This document shows, piece by piece, positions 35,922 through 44,735 of a stretch of DNA of 64,000 bases. Below the pieces are notes generated by a model, which worked only from the letters and a program-made list of their open reading frames with translations, searched no databases and was not told where the DNA came from. This stretch comes from Clostridiales bacterium. Lineage in GTDB: Bacteria; Bacillota; Clostridia; Oscillospirales; Oscillospiraceae. The position numbers were made by a program, and so were the translations under genes. Each line of letters starts with the position of its first letter. Position 1 is the stretch's first letter. The stretch lies in assembly GCA_029265405.1 (NCBI GenBank), contig JAJUJI010000002.1, positions 186,001 through 250,000 on the forward strand, read 5' to 3'.

Positions 35922-37358
35922 TCAATATGCTATGCCCCAAAGTATGGACTTTCCGGCGGGTTTCCCGCAGACAGGGCAAATATCGCCCAGCTTTTCCTGC
36001 TCAAAGGGGATGCACCTTGACGATACGCCGGCTATTTCCTTCATCTTATTCTCGCAGTCCGCGCCGCCGCACCACATGGTTTTGATGAAGCCGCCCTTTT
36101 CCCTGATTATATCTCTCGCTTCCTCGGCCGAATATGCGGGGTATATGTTTTCGTCAAGGTTTTTCTTTGCCTTTTTGTAAAGAGCGCTTTGAATATCGTC
36201 CAGCAGCAGCTTTGCTTCGCCTTCCAGCTTATCAAGAGGCACATTGATTTTTACGCCGCTGTCGCGCCGCGCGAGCACGCACTGATTGTTCTCGATATCC
36301 TTCGGGCCCAGCTCCAGCCTCAAAGGCACGCCCTTCATTTCGTATTCGGCAAATTTCCAGCCGGGACTCTGGTCTCCCGTGTCGGTTTTTACTCTTAAGC
36401 CCGCCTGCCTGAGCCTTTCGGCCAGCTTAAGGGCCGTTTCCGTAACGCCCTCCCTATGCGCCGCTACCGGTATTACGACGACCTGTATGGGCGCTATTCT
36501 CGGAGGCAGAACCAGGCCGCTGTTGTCGCCGTGGGTCATAATAATGCCGCCTATAATGCGCGTCGAAAGTCCCCAGGAGGTCTGGTGCGGGTATTGCAAC
36601 GTGTTGTTTTTGTCGTTGAAGGAAATGTCAAAGGCCTTGGCAAAGCCGTCTCCGAAATAATGGCTCGTACCGGCCTGCAGGGCTTTTCTGTCGTGCATCA
36701 TGCACTCTATGGTATAAGTATTGACCGCGCCGGCAAATTTCTCCTTATCGGTTTTTACGCCTTTTATAACGGGCATTGCCAGCCAGTTCTCGGTAAGGTC
36801 GGCGTAGACGTTGAGCATGCGCTCGGTTTCTTCCACCGCCTCCTCAGCCGTCGCGTGCAGGGTATGGCCCTCCTGCCACAAAAATTCCCGGCCGCGAAGG
36901 AAGGGCCGCGTCGTCTTTTCCCAGCGCAGCACCGAGCACCATTGGTTGTACAGGAAGGGCAGGTCGCGCCATGAATGCAATACGTGCGACCAATGGTCGC
37001 AGAACAGCGTTTCGCTTGTAGGCCTGATGCACAGCTTCTCGGGCAGTTGTTCGGAGCCGCCGATTGTCACCCAGGCGCATTCCGGCGCGAAGCCCTCCAC
37101 ATGGTCCTTTTCCTTTTGAAGCAGCGATTCCGGTATTAGCAGGGGCATTGAAACGTTCACATGCCCGGTTGCCTTAAACATGGCGTCAAGTGCGGACTGT
37201 ATGTTTTCCCATATGGCGTAGCCGTAAGGCCTGAGGATAAAAAGGCCCTTTACCCCGGAATAGTCCACCAGCTCGGCTTTAGTCACAACGTCTGTGTACC
37301 ACTGTGCAAAGTCGACCTCCATGTCCGTAATCTGTTGAACCTTTTTATCCTTAGACAT
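35922..37358 (-). CDS. proS: Prolyl-tRNA synthetase, archaeal/eukaryote-like type
   Basis: A 478-residue class II prolyl-tRNA synthetase of the short ProS type 3 found in archaea, eukaryotes and some Clostridia. It lacks the editing (INS) domain of the standard bacterial enzyme. Motif 2 is [21 protein letters not shown]; the proline pocket has [23 protein letters not shown]. The C-terminal extension carries a zinc-type site ([10 protein letters not shown] ... [18 protein letters not shown]). Driven by a near-consensus promoter and followed by its own terminator, so it is monocistronic. Confidence 0.94.
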   Translation of the reverse strand: MSKDKKVQQITDMEVDFAQWYTDVVTKAELVDYSGVKGLFILRPYGYAIWENIQSALDAMFKATGHVNVSMPLLIPESLLQKEKDHVEGFAPECAWVTIGGSEQLPEKLCIRPTSETLFCDHWSHVLHSWRDLPFLYNQWCSVLRWEKTTRPFLRGREFLWQEGHTLHATAEEAVEETERMLNVYADLTENWLAMPVIKGVKTDKEKFAGAVNTYTIECMMHDRKALQAGTSHYFGDGFAKAFDISFNDKNNTLQYPHQTSWGLSTRIIGGIIMTHGDNSGLVLPPRIAPIQVVVIPVAAHREGVTETALKLAERLRQAGLRVKTDTGDQSPGWKFAEYEMKGVPLRLELGPKDIENNQCVLARRDSGVKINVPLDKLEGEAKLLLDDIQSALYKKAKKNLDENIYPAYSAEEARDIIREKGGFIKTMWCGGADCENKMKEIAGVSSRCIPFEQEKLGDICPVCGKPAGKSILWGIAY

Positions 37359-37418
37359 CGTTACGCTCCCTTACCATGTAAATAATTGATTAGACGAATA
37401 ACTAAAAAGTCAGCAAAT

Positions 37419-37447
37419 ATTGTACACGCTGAAATTTGCGATGTCAA
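37419..37447 (-). promoter_or_regulatory. Promoter of proS
   Basis: Minus-strand TTGACA (37442-37447), 17-base spacer, TACAAT (37419-37424); leader about 55 bases. Confidence 0.8.
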
Positions 37448-37457
37448 TAAAAGACTC

Positions 37458-37488
37458 AAAATACCCGCGCCTTTGGCGCGGGTATTTT
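37458..37488 (-). terminator. Terminator of the methyltransferase-corrinoid protein operon
   Basis: A perfect 14-base-pair stem, loop TTT, GC-rich core with A/T flanks, 16 bases after the stop of the corrinoid protein gene. Confidence 0.8.
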
Positions 37489-37504
37489 GCATGCTGCCGC
37501 TTGA

Positions 37505-38158
37505 TTATTTCTTTGCGTCCCACTCGGCCTTGAGCCTCTTGGCAAGCTCGGCCGCGGAGGCGGCGTCTTCGGAATAGCCGTCGGCTCCGATTTCATCCGC
37601 AAAAGCCTGGGTTACTGGAGCGCCGCCGACCATTATCTTGACGGTGTCGCGCAGACCCGAAGCCACTATCGCTTCTATGGTTTCCTTCATGGCGGGCATT
37701 GTCGTCGTCAACAGGGCGGAGAGGGCTACTATCTTGCAGTCCGGATTTTCCTTCATCGCTTCAATGAACTTTTCGGCCGGAACGTCAACGCCGAGGTCTA
37801 TTACCTCGAAGCCGGCGCCTTCGATCATCATGCCGACAAGGTTCTTGCCGATGTCGTGCAGGTCGCCTGCGACGGTGCCGAGTATAAGCTTGCCCTTGGA
37901 TTCGGTGCCGGCAGCCTTAAGGTAGGGGGTCAGAACCTCGACGCCCTTCTTCATGGCGCGTGCGGCAATGAGCATCTCCGGAACAAAGATCTCATTGTTC
38001 TTGAACTTTTCGCCTACAACCGCCATGGCGCCGATCATACCGATGTTGAGTATGTCGGCGGCGCTTGCGCCCTCATCCAGAGCTTCCTGCACCAGGCCGG
38101 CAACTATCTTTACCTTGCCCTTTTCTACGGCTTCCGCTACTTCTTGGATTTTAGACAT
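37505..38158 (-). CDS. Corrinoid (cobalamin-binding) protein of a methyltransferase system
   Basis: A 217-residue methyl carrier of the MtgC/MtaC/MttC type. Residues 1-85 form the helical cap domain (GLVQEALDEGASAADILNIGMIGAMAVVGEKFKNNEIFVPEMLIAARAM). The cobalamin domain has D99-L-H101-D-I-G104, the DxHxxG motif whose histidine ligates cobalt, then SALLTTTMPAM and MVGGAPVTQAFADEIGADGY. The ATG at 38158 follows a perfect AGGAGG. It is paired with the methyltransferase 130 bases upstream. No reactivation protein (RamA type) or substrate-specific methyltransferase is next to it. Confidence 0.93.
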   Translation of the reverse strand: MSKIQEVAEAVEKGKVKIVAGLVQEALDEGASAADILNIGMIGAMAVVGEKFKNNEIFVPEMLIAARAMKKGVEVLTPYLKAAGTESKGKLILGTVAGDLHDIGKNLVGMMIEGAGFEVIDLGVDVPAEKFIEAMKENPDCKIVALSALLTTTMPAMKETIEAIVASGLRDTVKIMVGGAPVTQAFADEIGADGYSEDAASAAELAKRLKAEWDAKK

Positions 38159-38241
38159 TAATAACTCCTCCTGAACATATATTGATAATAAATGTTGATA
38201 ATGGAACACTTTTCTATATGCTGGGAACGCAAAAAACAAAA

Positions 38242-38256
38242 AATCAAGCCTTGATT
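38242..38256 (-). terminator. Weak hairpin between methyltransferase and corrinoid protein genes
   Basis: AATCAA-GGC-TTGATT on the minus strand followed by TTTTTGTTTTTTG. It may reduce but not abolish read-through, which would tune the ratio of the two proteins. Confidence 0.4.
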
Positions 38257-38288
38257 AAAGCCTGCCTCGGCAAAGCATTGAAAGCCGC

Positions 38289-39107
38289 TTACTTTTTCGC
38301 CGGTTTATTGGTGGCGGCGATGCGATCCTCGCGGAAAGCGGTGATATATTCCATGCAAAATTCGTCCCTGCCCAGCAAAGCCTCGGTCGCGTAAACGACG
38401 CCGAGAAGCTGCTTGTCCAGCGGGTCGAATATCGCGCTGTCCATTCCGGCGTTCATGGCGAGAACCACAAAGCCTATGTTGACTAGCTTCCTCGCGGGAA
38501 GGTTGAAGGAGATGTTGCTTACAGCGCCGCTGATATGGATGGTCGGATACTTCTTCTTGATCGTCGTTATGACCTCTATGACCATGGCGATGCCGTCTTC
38601 GGAAGTGCAGAGCATTTCAACGAGGGGGTCTATGTGTATCCTGTTGGGCGCTATGCCGTATTCCTTTGCCTTTGCCATTATGTTGTCAAAAACTCTCAGA
38701 CGGTCTGCGGCGCTCTTGGGTATTCCCTTATCGTCGCTCAGCAGGGCCATGACCTCCCACTTGGTGTTGGCAATCGCGGGAAAGACAAGGTCTATCTTAT
38801 TGCCTTCGCCGGAAACGGAGTTGACAAGACCCGGCTTTTTTACATAGGGGAGAAGCTGGACAAGGCATTCCGCGTTGGGACTGTCGACGCTGATGGGGGT
38901 ATCCGTGGCGTCCTGCACGATGTCAAGCATCCAGCGCATGGTTTCAAATTCCACTTCCGGCGGCACGGAAGCGCAAACGTCGATGTAGCTTGCGCCCGCC
39001 TCGGACTGCTTCACCGCCAAATCGCGGATGAAGGCCTCGTCTCTGGCCGCTATTGCCTTTGCAACGGACGGAATAGAGCCATTGATTTTTTCGGCAATAA
39101 TAATCAT
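38289..39107 (-). CDS. Methyltetrahydrofolate:corrinoid methyltransferase (MtgA/AcsE-like)
   Basis: A 272-residue pterin-binding TIM-barrel enzyme that moves methyl groups between tetrahydrofolate and the cobalt of a corrinoid protein. The start MIIIAEKINGSIPSVAKAI, GASYIDVCASVPPEVEFETM, TPISVDSPNAECLVQLL and the later NRIHIDPLVEMLCTSEDG and ISGAVSNISFNLP match MtgA/AcsE relatives; the IDVCAS form is closer to MtgA than to acetogen AcsE. With the small corrinoid protein it forms a module that could feed methyl groups from demethylation into the THF pool, or the reverse. Confidence 0.9.
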   Translation of the reverse strand: MIIIAEKINGSIPSVAKAIAARDEAFIRDLAVKQSEAGASYIDVCASVPPEVEFETMRWMLDIVQDATDTPISVDSPNAECLVQLLPYVKKPGLVNSVSGEGNKIDLVFPAIANTKWEVMALLSDDKGIPKSAADRLRVFDNIMAKAKEYGIAPNRIHIDPLVEMLCTSEDGIAMVIEVITTIKKKYPTIHISGAVSNISFNLPARKLVNIGFVVLAMNAGMDSAIFDPLDKQLLGVVYATEALLGRDEFCMEYITAFREDRIAATNKPAKK

Positions 39108-39259
39108 TCTTTTAACCTCACTGATCTAATTACTGGTAATATTGCTTGCGCTAGGCGCATATTACTCTATTATTGCTGATCGCCGCAGCTTGTCCGCAGG
39201 CGCATAAAAGGCAGCCTGACAGGCCGCTGCATGCTTTTACTATGCTTCATTTTTTACCG
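39108..39259 (-). other. Structured 5' leader of the methyltransferase mRNA
   Basis: From the predicted start near 39259 to the ATG there are about 150 bases with two clear foldings on the minus strand: a long hairpin with outer arms GCATA...TATGC and inner GCAGC/GCTGC, and GTAATAT/ATATTAC closing 16 bases. It does not match a riboswitch I recognise. Confidence 0.4.
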
Positions 39260-39265
39260 AGAAAC

Positions 39266-39294
39266 ATTATAGCAAAGAATATTCATTTTAACAA
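39266..39294 (-). promoter_or_regulatory. Promoter of the methyltransferase-corrinoid protein operon
   Basis: Minus-strand TTGTTA (39289-39294), 17-base spacer, perfect TATAAT (39266-39271). It separates this pair from folD; between them lies a 9-base inverted repeat TTAACCTGC/GCAGGTTAA (about 39309-39348) that may be an operator or a poor terminator. Confidence 0.75.
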
Positions 39295-39354
39295 CACTAT
39301 TTTTTCGATTAACCTGCTCATTTGACATTATTTATGAAAGCAGGTTAAGCAAAT

Positions 39355-40203
39355 TCATATGGTCCTCTTCGCGGCCTCTATCACATGCTTTACAAGCACG
39401 CTCGTAGTAACGGTGCCGACGCCGCCGGGAACCGGAGTTATGGCGGCGACAACAGGCTCGGCGGCGGCAAAATCAACGTCGCCCTTCATATTACCCTGCT
39501 CGTCAAAATTTATGCCCACGTCAATGACAACCTGGCCCGGCTTAAAGAAGCCTTCTCCTACCACGCCGGCCTTGCCCGCGCAGGCTATGACGACGTCAGC
39601 CTCGCGCACGACGGAGGCCATATCCTTGGTCTTTGTATGGCAGACGGTGACGGTGCCGTTTTTCTGTAGGGCCATGATGGCCGCGGGCTTGCCTACGACG
39701 AGGCTGCGGCCGACTATTGCGACCTTCTTGCCCGTCAGGTCTATCCCGAAGTGGTCGAGTATCTCCATGCAGGCCGTAGGCGTGCATGGAGGAAAGCCCA
39801 GCTCGGTGCAGGAGTAGGTGCCGGCCATGCTGAGATCGGTAATCCCGTCCACATCCTTTTCAGGGGCCAGGCGGTTTCTCACATAGTTTTCGTTGATATG
39901 CTTCGGCAGGGGCCTGAAAAGCAGGCAGCCGTGTATGCCCTTGTCGTTGTTGATCTGGTCTATTGCTTTAAGAAGCTCGTCCTGCGAAGCGTCCGTAGGA
40001 AGAACAAAATTCCTGACCGCGACGCCTATGCCCTTGCAGCGGGTCATGGCGCCCTTTTCATAGCTGATATCGTCTCCGCGCTCGCCGACGCGCACTATGG
40101 CAAGAGTGGGCTCCACGCCCTTGGCCTTGAGCGCTTCCACGTCCGCGATCATTTTTTCCTTCATCGCGTCTACGACGTCTTTGCCTTTTAGAATAGTAGC
40201 CAT
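39355..40203 (-). CDS. folD: Bifunctional methylene-THF dehydrogenase/methenyl-THF cyclohydrolase FolD
   Basis: Interconverts methylene-, methenyl- and formyl-THF with NAD(P). The 282-residue protein has the catalytic YEKGAMTRCKGIGV segment (the usual lysine in the Y...K pair is present as YEKGAMTRCK), HGCLLFRPLPKHIN, PPCTPTACMEIL, the Rossmann motif VAIVGRSLVVGKPAAIMAL and GVGTVTTSVLVKH. It lies between fchA and the methyltransferase, in the one-carbon cluster. Confidence 0.93.
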   Translation of the reverse strand: MATILKGKDVVDAMKEKMIADVEALKAKGVEPTLAIVRVGERGDDISYEKGAMTRCKGIGVAVRNFVLPTDASQDELLKAIDQINNDKGIHGCLLFRPLPKHINENYVRNRLAPEKDVDGITDLSMAGTYSCTELGFPPCTPTACMEILDHFGIDLTGKKVAIVGRSLVVGKPAAIMALQKNGTVTVCHTKTKDMASVVREADVVIACAGKAGVVGEGFFKPGQVVIDVGINFDEQGNMKGDVDFAAAEPVVAAITPVPGGVGTVTTSVLVKHVIEAAKRTI

Positions 40204-40240
40204 TAATACAACCTCCGTTTAGCTGTCAAATGCCGATCGA

Positions 40241-40285
40241 AAAAATTTAGTTGCCGGCGGCCGATAACCGGCAGCCGACAACTAA
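40241..40285 (-). terminator. Terminator after fchA
   Basis: A 17-base-pair stem with two mismatches (outer arms TTAGTTG/CAACTAA) followed on the minus strand by ATTTTTT, seven bases after the fchA stop. It should limit read-through from fhs-fchA into folD. Confidence 0.75.
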
Positions 40286-40291
40286 ATGATG

Positions 40292-40924
40292 TCAGGCCTT
40301 TAGCCTGTCGAACACGCCGTTGTATATCTCGTCGGCCATGGGAACGTATTTTTCCAGCATAGCGTAAGCTTTTTTGTTGAGCTCATCGGCGTACGCCTTG
40401 TCGGTCATGGCCTTGGTGTTGATGAACACGTTCAGGCTGGCGCCCTGCAGAGCGGCGCGGCAGAAGGCGACTCCTACCCCAGCGTCGCTTATGGCAAGGC
40501 TCGAACCCTTGGCCGCAAACTCCTTTTGAAGCTCTATGGCCTCGCAGCACTTAACCATTATTTCCATGGGCACGGAGCAGGCGTCGCGCAGGCAGGCTTC
40601 CATTATGCGTTCCTTTTCGGCCTTCTGCTCCTCGGTATCCTTCGGAAGCCCGTAGGCCTTAGAAAGAGGCTCGAAAACCACGGCGTCCTCGTCGATCTGC
40701 CTGAGCAGGGCCGCGCGTATCTCCTCGGCCTTCTTCATCAGCTCTATTATCTCGGCTTCCACGTCGGCATACTTCTTTTTGCCGACGGTAAGGGCTCCGA
40801 CCATGCTGCCCAGCGCCGTACCTACGGCGCCCACCAGCGCCGACGCCCCCCCGCCTCCGGGCACTGAGGCCTTGGAGGCGAGGACGTCGGTAAACTCAAC
40901 AAGATTTTTATCAAGAAAGCTCAT
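40292..40924 (-). CDS. fchA: Methenyl-THF cyclohydrolase / formimidoyl-THF cyclodeaminase family protein
   Basis: A 210-residue all-helical cyclodeaminase-fold enzyme (FTCD C-terminal domain family). The N-terminus is typical: FTDVLASKASVPGGGGASALVGAVGTALGSMVGALTVGKKKY. In Clostridia FchA converts methenyl-THF to formyl-THF, in parallel with FolD, or deaminates formimino-THF from purine and histidine breakdown. It directly follows fhs (25-base gap). Confidence 0.88.
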   Translation of the reverse strand: MSFLDKNLVEFTDVLASKASVPGGGGASALVGAVGTALGSMVGALTVGKKKYADVEAEIIELMKKAEEIRAALLRQIDEDAVVFEPLSKAYGLPKDTEEQKAEKERIMEACLRDACSVPMEIMVKCCEAIELQKEFAAKGSSLAISDAGVGVAFCRAALQGASLNVFINTKAMTDKAYADELNKKAYAMLEKYVPMADEIYNGVFDRLKA

Positions 40925-40949
40925 GGTTTACCCCAATTTTCAGCTGCGC

Positions 40950-42707
40950 TCAGAACAGGCCGCTGACCTTGCCGGTGTTCACATCGATATCGATGCGGCG
41001 GTAGGCCGGGTCTGAGCTGGTGCCTGGCATCATGCTGATGGTGCCGGCCATCGGGCAAAGGAACTTGGCGCCGCTGTATATGAGTATATCTCTGATGGGC
41101 AGGCGCCAGCCCTTGGGAACGCCCTTCCAATCGGGCTTGTCGGAGAGCGACAGATGCGTCTTGACCATCATGGTGCAGTAATCGGCGAACTCGGGGTCGG
41201 ACTCGAAGCGCTCTGCCTTCTCCATTGCCAGAGGCGCCCAATCCACGCCGTCGGCGCCGTAGATTTCCTTGGCTATCAGCTCTACGCGCTGACGGAGGGG
41301 CATTTCGAGAGGATAGAGATACTTGAAGTCGACGGGCTCGTTGCAGGCGTCAACGACGACTCTGGCAAGCTCGAGAGCTCCCTCGCCGCCTCTTCTCCAG
41401 TGGTCGGAAACCGCGCAGCGGACTCCCTGCTCCTTGCACAGCCTGAGGATGAGCTCGTGCTCGGCGTCGGTATCGGTGTAGAACTTGTTGATGCAGACGA
41501 CAGGCTTTATGCCGCTTTTCTTGACGTTGTTGACATGGTGGAACAGGTTGGCGCAGCCCTTCTCAAGCAGCTCCAGATTCTCGTTCTTGTACTCGTCGGG
41601 CAGAGGAGCGCCGGCGACGACAGCCGGGCCGCCGCCGTGCATCTTGAGCGCGCGGACCGTGCAGACGATAATGGATACGTTCGGCTTCAGGCCGCTGAGG
41701 CGGCACTTGACGTTCCAGAACTTTTCAAAGCCGATGTCTGCGGCAAAGCCGGACTCCGTTACATGGTAATCAAACAGCTTGAGGCCGAGGCGGTCGCCTA
41801 TGATGGAGGACTGGCCGATGGCTATGTTGGCAAAGGGACCGGCGTGCACGAGGCAGGGCTGGTGCTCCACGGTGTAGCAGAGGGTGGGATTGATGGTGTT
41901 GCGCATCCAGGCGGCCATTGCTCCGTCCACCTCAAGGTCCTTGGTGGTGACGCGGTTGCCCTTCTTGTCGTAGGCGACGGTAATCTTTCCTATCCTCTCG
42001 CGCAGATCCTTCAGGTCGCGGGCGATGGACAGTATGGCCATAAGCTCGGATCCGACGGCTATGCCGAACTTGGAGTTCATCTCGAAGCCGTCCTTGTCGC
42101 CGCCTATGCCAATGCGAATGTTGCGCAGGCACTGGGCGCAGAAGTCTATGACCCAGCCAACCTCGACTCTTTCGGGGTCGATGTCCAGCCTTTTCAGGCC
42201 GCGCTTGGCAAGACCGGCGTCGCTGTAATTGGCCTCGTGCTGCATGCGGGCGTTCAGGGCAACCATCATCAGGTTGTGCGCGTTCATGATATCGTTGATG
42301 TCGCCCGTCAGTCCGAGGGAGAACTCGGTCATGGGCATGAGCAGAGCGTTGCCGCCGCCGGCCGCCGTACCCTTAACGTTGAAGGTCGGGCCGCCGGAGG
42401 GCTGGCGCAGGCAGCCGCCGACGTTTAGGCCGAGCTTGCCGAGGCCTTCAATGATGCCCAGGGAGGTGGTGGACTTGCCTTCGCCGAGAGGGGTGGGAGT
42501 AATAGCGGTCACTTCAATATACTTTCCGTCGGGCTTGTCCTTCAGGCGCTCCATGACCTTCATGAAGTCTATCTTGGGAGTCTTGCCGTAAGGAATGACT
42601 TCGTCGGGGAGCAGTCCCATTTTCCTGGTAAACTCATCGACGCTTGGAAGCGTCTTTTCAGCTTCCTCGGCAATTTGCCAGTCTTTGTATATGGTCGGGT
42701 CAAGCAT
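40950..42707 (-). CDS. fhs: Formate-tetrahydrofolate ligase, divergent type
   Basis: Forms 10-formyl-THF from formate, THF and ATP, or runs backward to make ATP. The 585-residue protein has the P-loop [15 protein letters not shown] at about 70-84. It is longer than the common 556-residue form: the N-terminus carries about 25 extra residues, and the core reads [40 protein letters not shown] rather than the usual [20 protein letters not shown]. It is the first gene of the one-carbon cluster and has a perfect sigma-A promoter. Confidence 0.93.
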   Translation of the reverse strand: MLDPTIYKDWQIAEEAEKTLPSVDEFTRKMGLLPDEVIPYGKTPKIDFMKVMERLKDKPDGKYIEVTAITPTPLGEGKSTTSLGIIEGLGKLGLNVGGCLRQPSGGPTFNVKGTAAGGGNALLMPMTEFSLGLTGDINDIMNAHNLMMVALNARMQHEANYSDAGLAKRGLKRLDIDPERVEVGWVIDFCAQCLRNIRIGIGGDKDGFEMNSKFGIAVGSELMAILSIARDLKDLRERIGKITVAYDKKGNRVTTKDLEVDGAMAAWMRNTINPTLCYTVEHQPCLVHAGPFANIAIGQSSIIGDRLGLKLFDYHVTESGFAADIGFEKFWNVKCRLSGLKPNVSIIVCTVRALKMHGGGPAVVAGAPLPDEYKNENLELLEKGCANLFHHVNNVKKSGIKPVVCINKFYTDTDAEHELILRLCKEQGVRCAVSDHWRRGGEGALELARVVVDACNEPVDFKYLYPLEMPLRQRVELIAKEIYGADGVDWAPLAMEKAERFESDPEFADYCTMMVKTHLSLSDKPDWKGVPKGWRLPIRDILIYSGAKFLCPMAGTISMMPGTSSDPAYRRIDIDVNTGKVSGLF

Positions 42708-42789
42708 GTTTGGGGTATCCTCCTTGTAAATTTGTTTATATAATGCGAGATTATATAATTTGCATCCTTAGGCATTTTTTGTCTTAATA

Positions 42790-42818
42790 ATTATACATGT
42801 TCGGCTTTTCTTTGTCAA
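42790..42818 (-). promoter_or_regulatory. Consensus promoter of fhs-fchA
   Basis: Minus-strand TTGACA (42813-42818), 17-base spacer, TATAAT (42790-42795): both hexamers perfect. The 75-base leader ends in AAGGAGG just before the start. High constitutive expression is likely. Confidence 0.9.
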
Positions 42819-43161
42819 TTGAGGCCGCTTTGTCACTACCGACAAGAATTATATCCTTAGCAAGCTTTTTACTTGTAATTTACACAATGCCGATTTACCG
42901 AGGTCAGGGCGCGTTTATATTTTATTAAACTTAATGTTGAATAATCTATGTTAAGCCCAGCCGGAGCTCTTTTATTCTTTCCCCGCAGCAAGGATAATTG
43001 CATGCCTATTGAAGGCTTAAAAGGAATTGCTTGCGATTTATGTATAAATATTAAATTATCAAATAGGTCTATAAAGCAAATCAGGGCCTGCATATTTTTG
43101 ATAAAAATATGCAGGGCGCTTAAAAAGCGCGGCCGCGGCGGGGACGCCGCTCTGCGCGACA
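42819..43161. other. Non-coding AT-rich gap between gltD and fhs
   Basis: No credible gene is seen. It holds a perfect 13-base-pair hairpin with a 3-base loop at 43087-43115 (arms CCTGCATATTTTT), directly followed by a small GCGCTT/AAGCGC hairpin and a GC-rich stretch (43131-43160). The role of the large hairpin is unclear; it has no T-tract after it. Confidence 0.5.
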
Positions 43162-43188
43162 AAACGCCGCCTAAAAACGGCGGCGTTT
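43162..43188 (-). terminator. Terminator of the gltB-gltD operon
   Basis: A perfect 10-base-pair stem AAACGCCGCC/GGCGGCGTTT with a 7-base loop, 14 bases after the gltD stop; TTTT follows on the minus strand. Confidence 0.75.
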
Positions 43189-43201
43189 CGGATGCCTGAA
43201 A

Positions 43202-44683
43202 TTAAACTCTGTTGGTATAGCCCATCAGATATTCGTCAACGGCGGCGGCGGCCTCGCGGCCCTCTCGGATAGCCCAAACCACAAGCGACTGCCCGCGCCG
43301 CATATCGCCTGCGGCAAACACCTTGGGGTTTGCGGTCTGGTAGCCGCCCCTGGTGTCAACGTTTCCCCTTCCGTCCACGGCCGCGCCGAAGGCCTCGGCC
43401 GTTTTCGGGTCGGCCCCTATAAAGCCCGCTGCTATTAGCACGAGCTGGGCTGGCGCCATCCTCTCGCTGCCTTCTACGCTTACCATATTCAGGCGGCCGG
43501 TAGCGGGATCGGTCTTCGGCTCAAGCGAGATAAGCTCCGCTCCGGAAACAAGGCCGGCGGCGTCGGCCGTGAATTTTGTAACCGTAGTCTGAAATATGCG
43601 CGGGTCGCTTCCGAACACGGCGGCTGCCTCCTCCTGGCCGTAGTCCACCTTGTAAAGGCGGGGCCATATGGGCCATTCCATGGTTGCGTCCCTGGTTTCG
43701 GGCTGCTTTGGCATCATTTCAAGCTGCGTCACCGACCTTGCGCCCTGCCTTATCGCCGTTCCCACGCAGTCGTTGCCGGTGTCGCCGCCGCCGATGACGA
43801 GCACATCCTTGCCCCTTGCGCTATAATCCGGTGCGGGAGGCTTGCCCGAAAGCACGCTTCTTGTCGCCGCGCTCAGGTAGTCCACGGCAAAATGGATGCC
43901 CCGCGCCTCCCTGCCGGGAACCTTTATATCCCTGGTAAGGGCGGTGCCGCAGGCCAGCACTACGGCGTCGTACTCCTTAAGTATATCCTCAGCCCGGAAG
44001 CTTACGCCCGCCTCGCAGCCGGTTTTAAAGACTACGCCCTCATGCTCCATCAGCCTTATCCGGCGCTCGACCACAGCCTTTTCCAGCTTCATGTTGGGTA
44101 TGCCGTACATAAGAAGGCCGCCGGGGCGGTCGTTTTTCTCAAATACCGTGACAAGGTGCCCGCGCCTGTTAAGCTGGTCTGCGGCGGCAAGGCCCGAAGG
44201 TCCGGAGCCTATGACCGCCACTTTCTTACCCGTCCTGGCCTTAGGCGGCTTGGGAATAATATAGCCTTCGCGGTAGGCCGTTTCAACTATATCCAGCTCG
44301 TTTTCCTTGATGCTGACCGGCGAGCAGTTCAGCCCGCAGGTGCAGGCCGATTCGCAGGGCGCGGGGCAGACGCGGCCGGTAAACTCCGGAAAATTATTCG
44401 TCTTGCGCAGGCGGCGAACCGCAAGCTCCACATTCCCGGCAAAGAGCAGGTCGTTCCATTCCGGAACAAGGTTTCCGAGCGGGCAGCCGGAAAGCATTCC
44501 GCCTATCATGGCTCCGGACTGGCAGAAGGGCACGCCGCACTCCATGCAGCGGGCCGCCTGCTCCTTTCTTTCCTTCATAGGCAGCGGCGCGTGAAATTCG
44601 TTGAAGTGTTTTATCCTCTCAAGCGGAGACTCGCCCGCATTGTTCTTCCTCTCATATTCCATAAAGCCGGTCGGTTTTCCCAT
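43202..44683 (-). CDS. gltD: Glutamate synthase, small (beta) subunit
   Basis: Takes electrons from NADPH and passes them to the large subunit. The 493-residue flavoprotein starts with the Fe-S-associated segment RCMECGVPFCQ...GCPLGNLVPEWN and CPAPCESACTCGLN. An FAD motif VAVIGSGPSGLAAADQLNRRGH lies near 150 and an NADPH motif VLVIGGGDTGNDCVGTAIRQGA near 290. The C-terminal GQSLVVWAIREGREAAAAVDEYL is complete. The gene lies 52 bases downstream of gltB. Confidence 0.94.
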   Translation of the reverse strand: MGKPTGFMEYERKNNAGESPLERIKHFNEFHAPLPMKERKEQAARCMECGVPFCQSGAMIGGMLSGCPLGNLVPEWNDLLFAGNVELAVRRLRKTNNFPEFTGRVCPAPCESACTCGLNCSPVSIKENELDIVETAYREGYIIPKPPKARTGKKVAVIGSGPSGLAAADQLNRRGHLVTVFEKNDRPGGLLMYGIPNMKLEKAVVERRIRLMEHEGVVFKTGCEAGVSFRAEDILKEYDAVVLACGTALTRDIKVPGREARGIHFAVDYLSAATRSVLSGKPPAPDYSARGKDVLVIGGGDTGNDCVGTAIRQGARSVTQLEMMPKQPETRDATMEWPIWPRLYKVDYGQEEAAAVFGSDPRIFQTTVTKFTADAAGLVSGAELISLEPKTDPATGRLNMVSVEGSERMAPAQLVLIAAGFIGADPKTAEAFGAAVDGRGNVDTRGGYQTANPKVFAAGDMRRGQSLVVWAIREGREAAAAVDEYLMGYTNRV

Positions 44684-44735
44684 ATTGGCCTCCTGTATTT
44701 ATAATTGTCAAGCCTATGTTCATAAAAGGTGCGCT

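Noticed and set aside
41154-42428. A 424-codon plus-strand open frame antisense to fhs
   Set aside because: The minus strand encodes an intact formate-THF ligase. The antisense translation has no family features.
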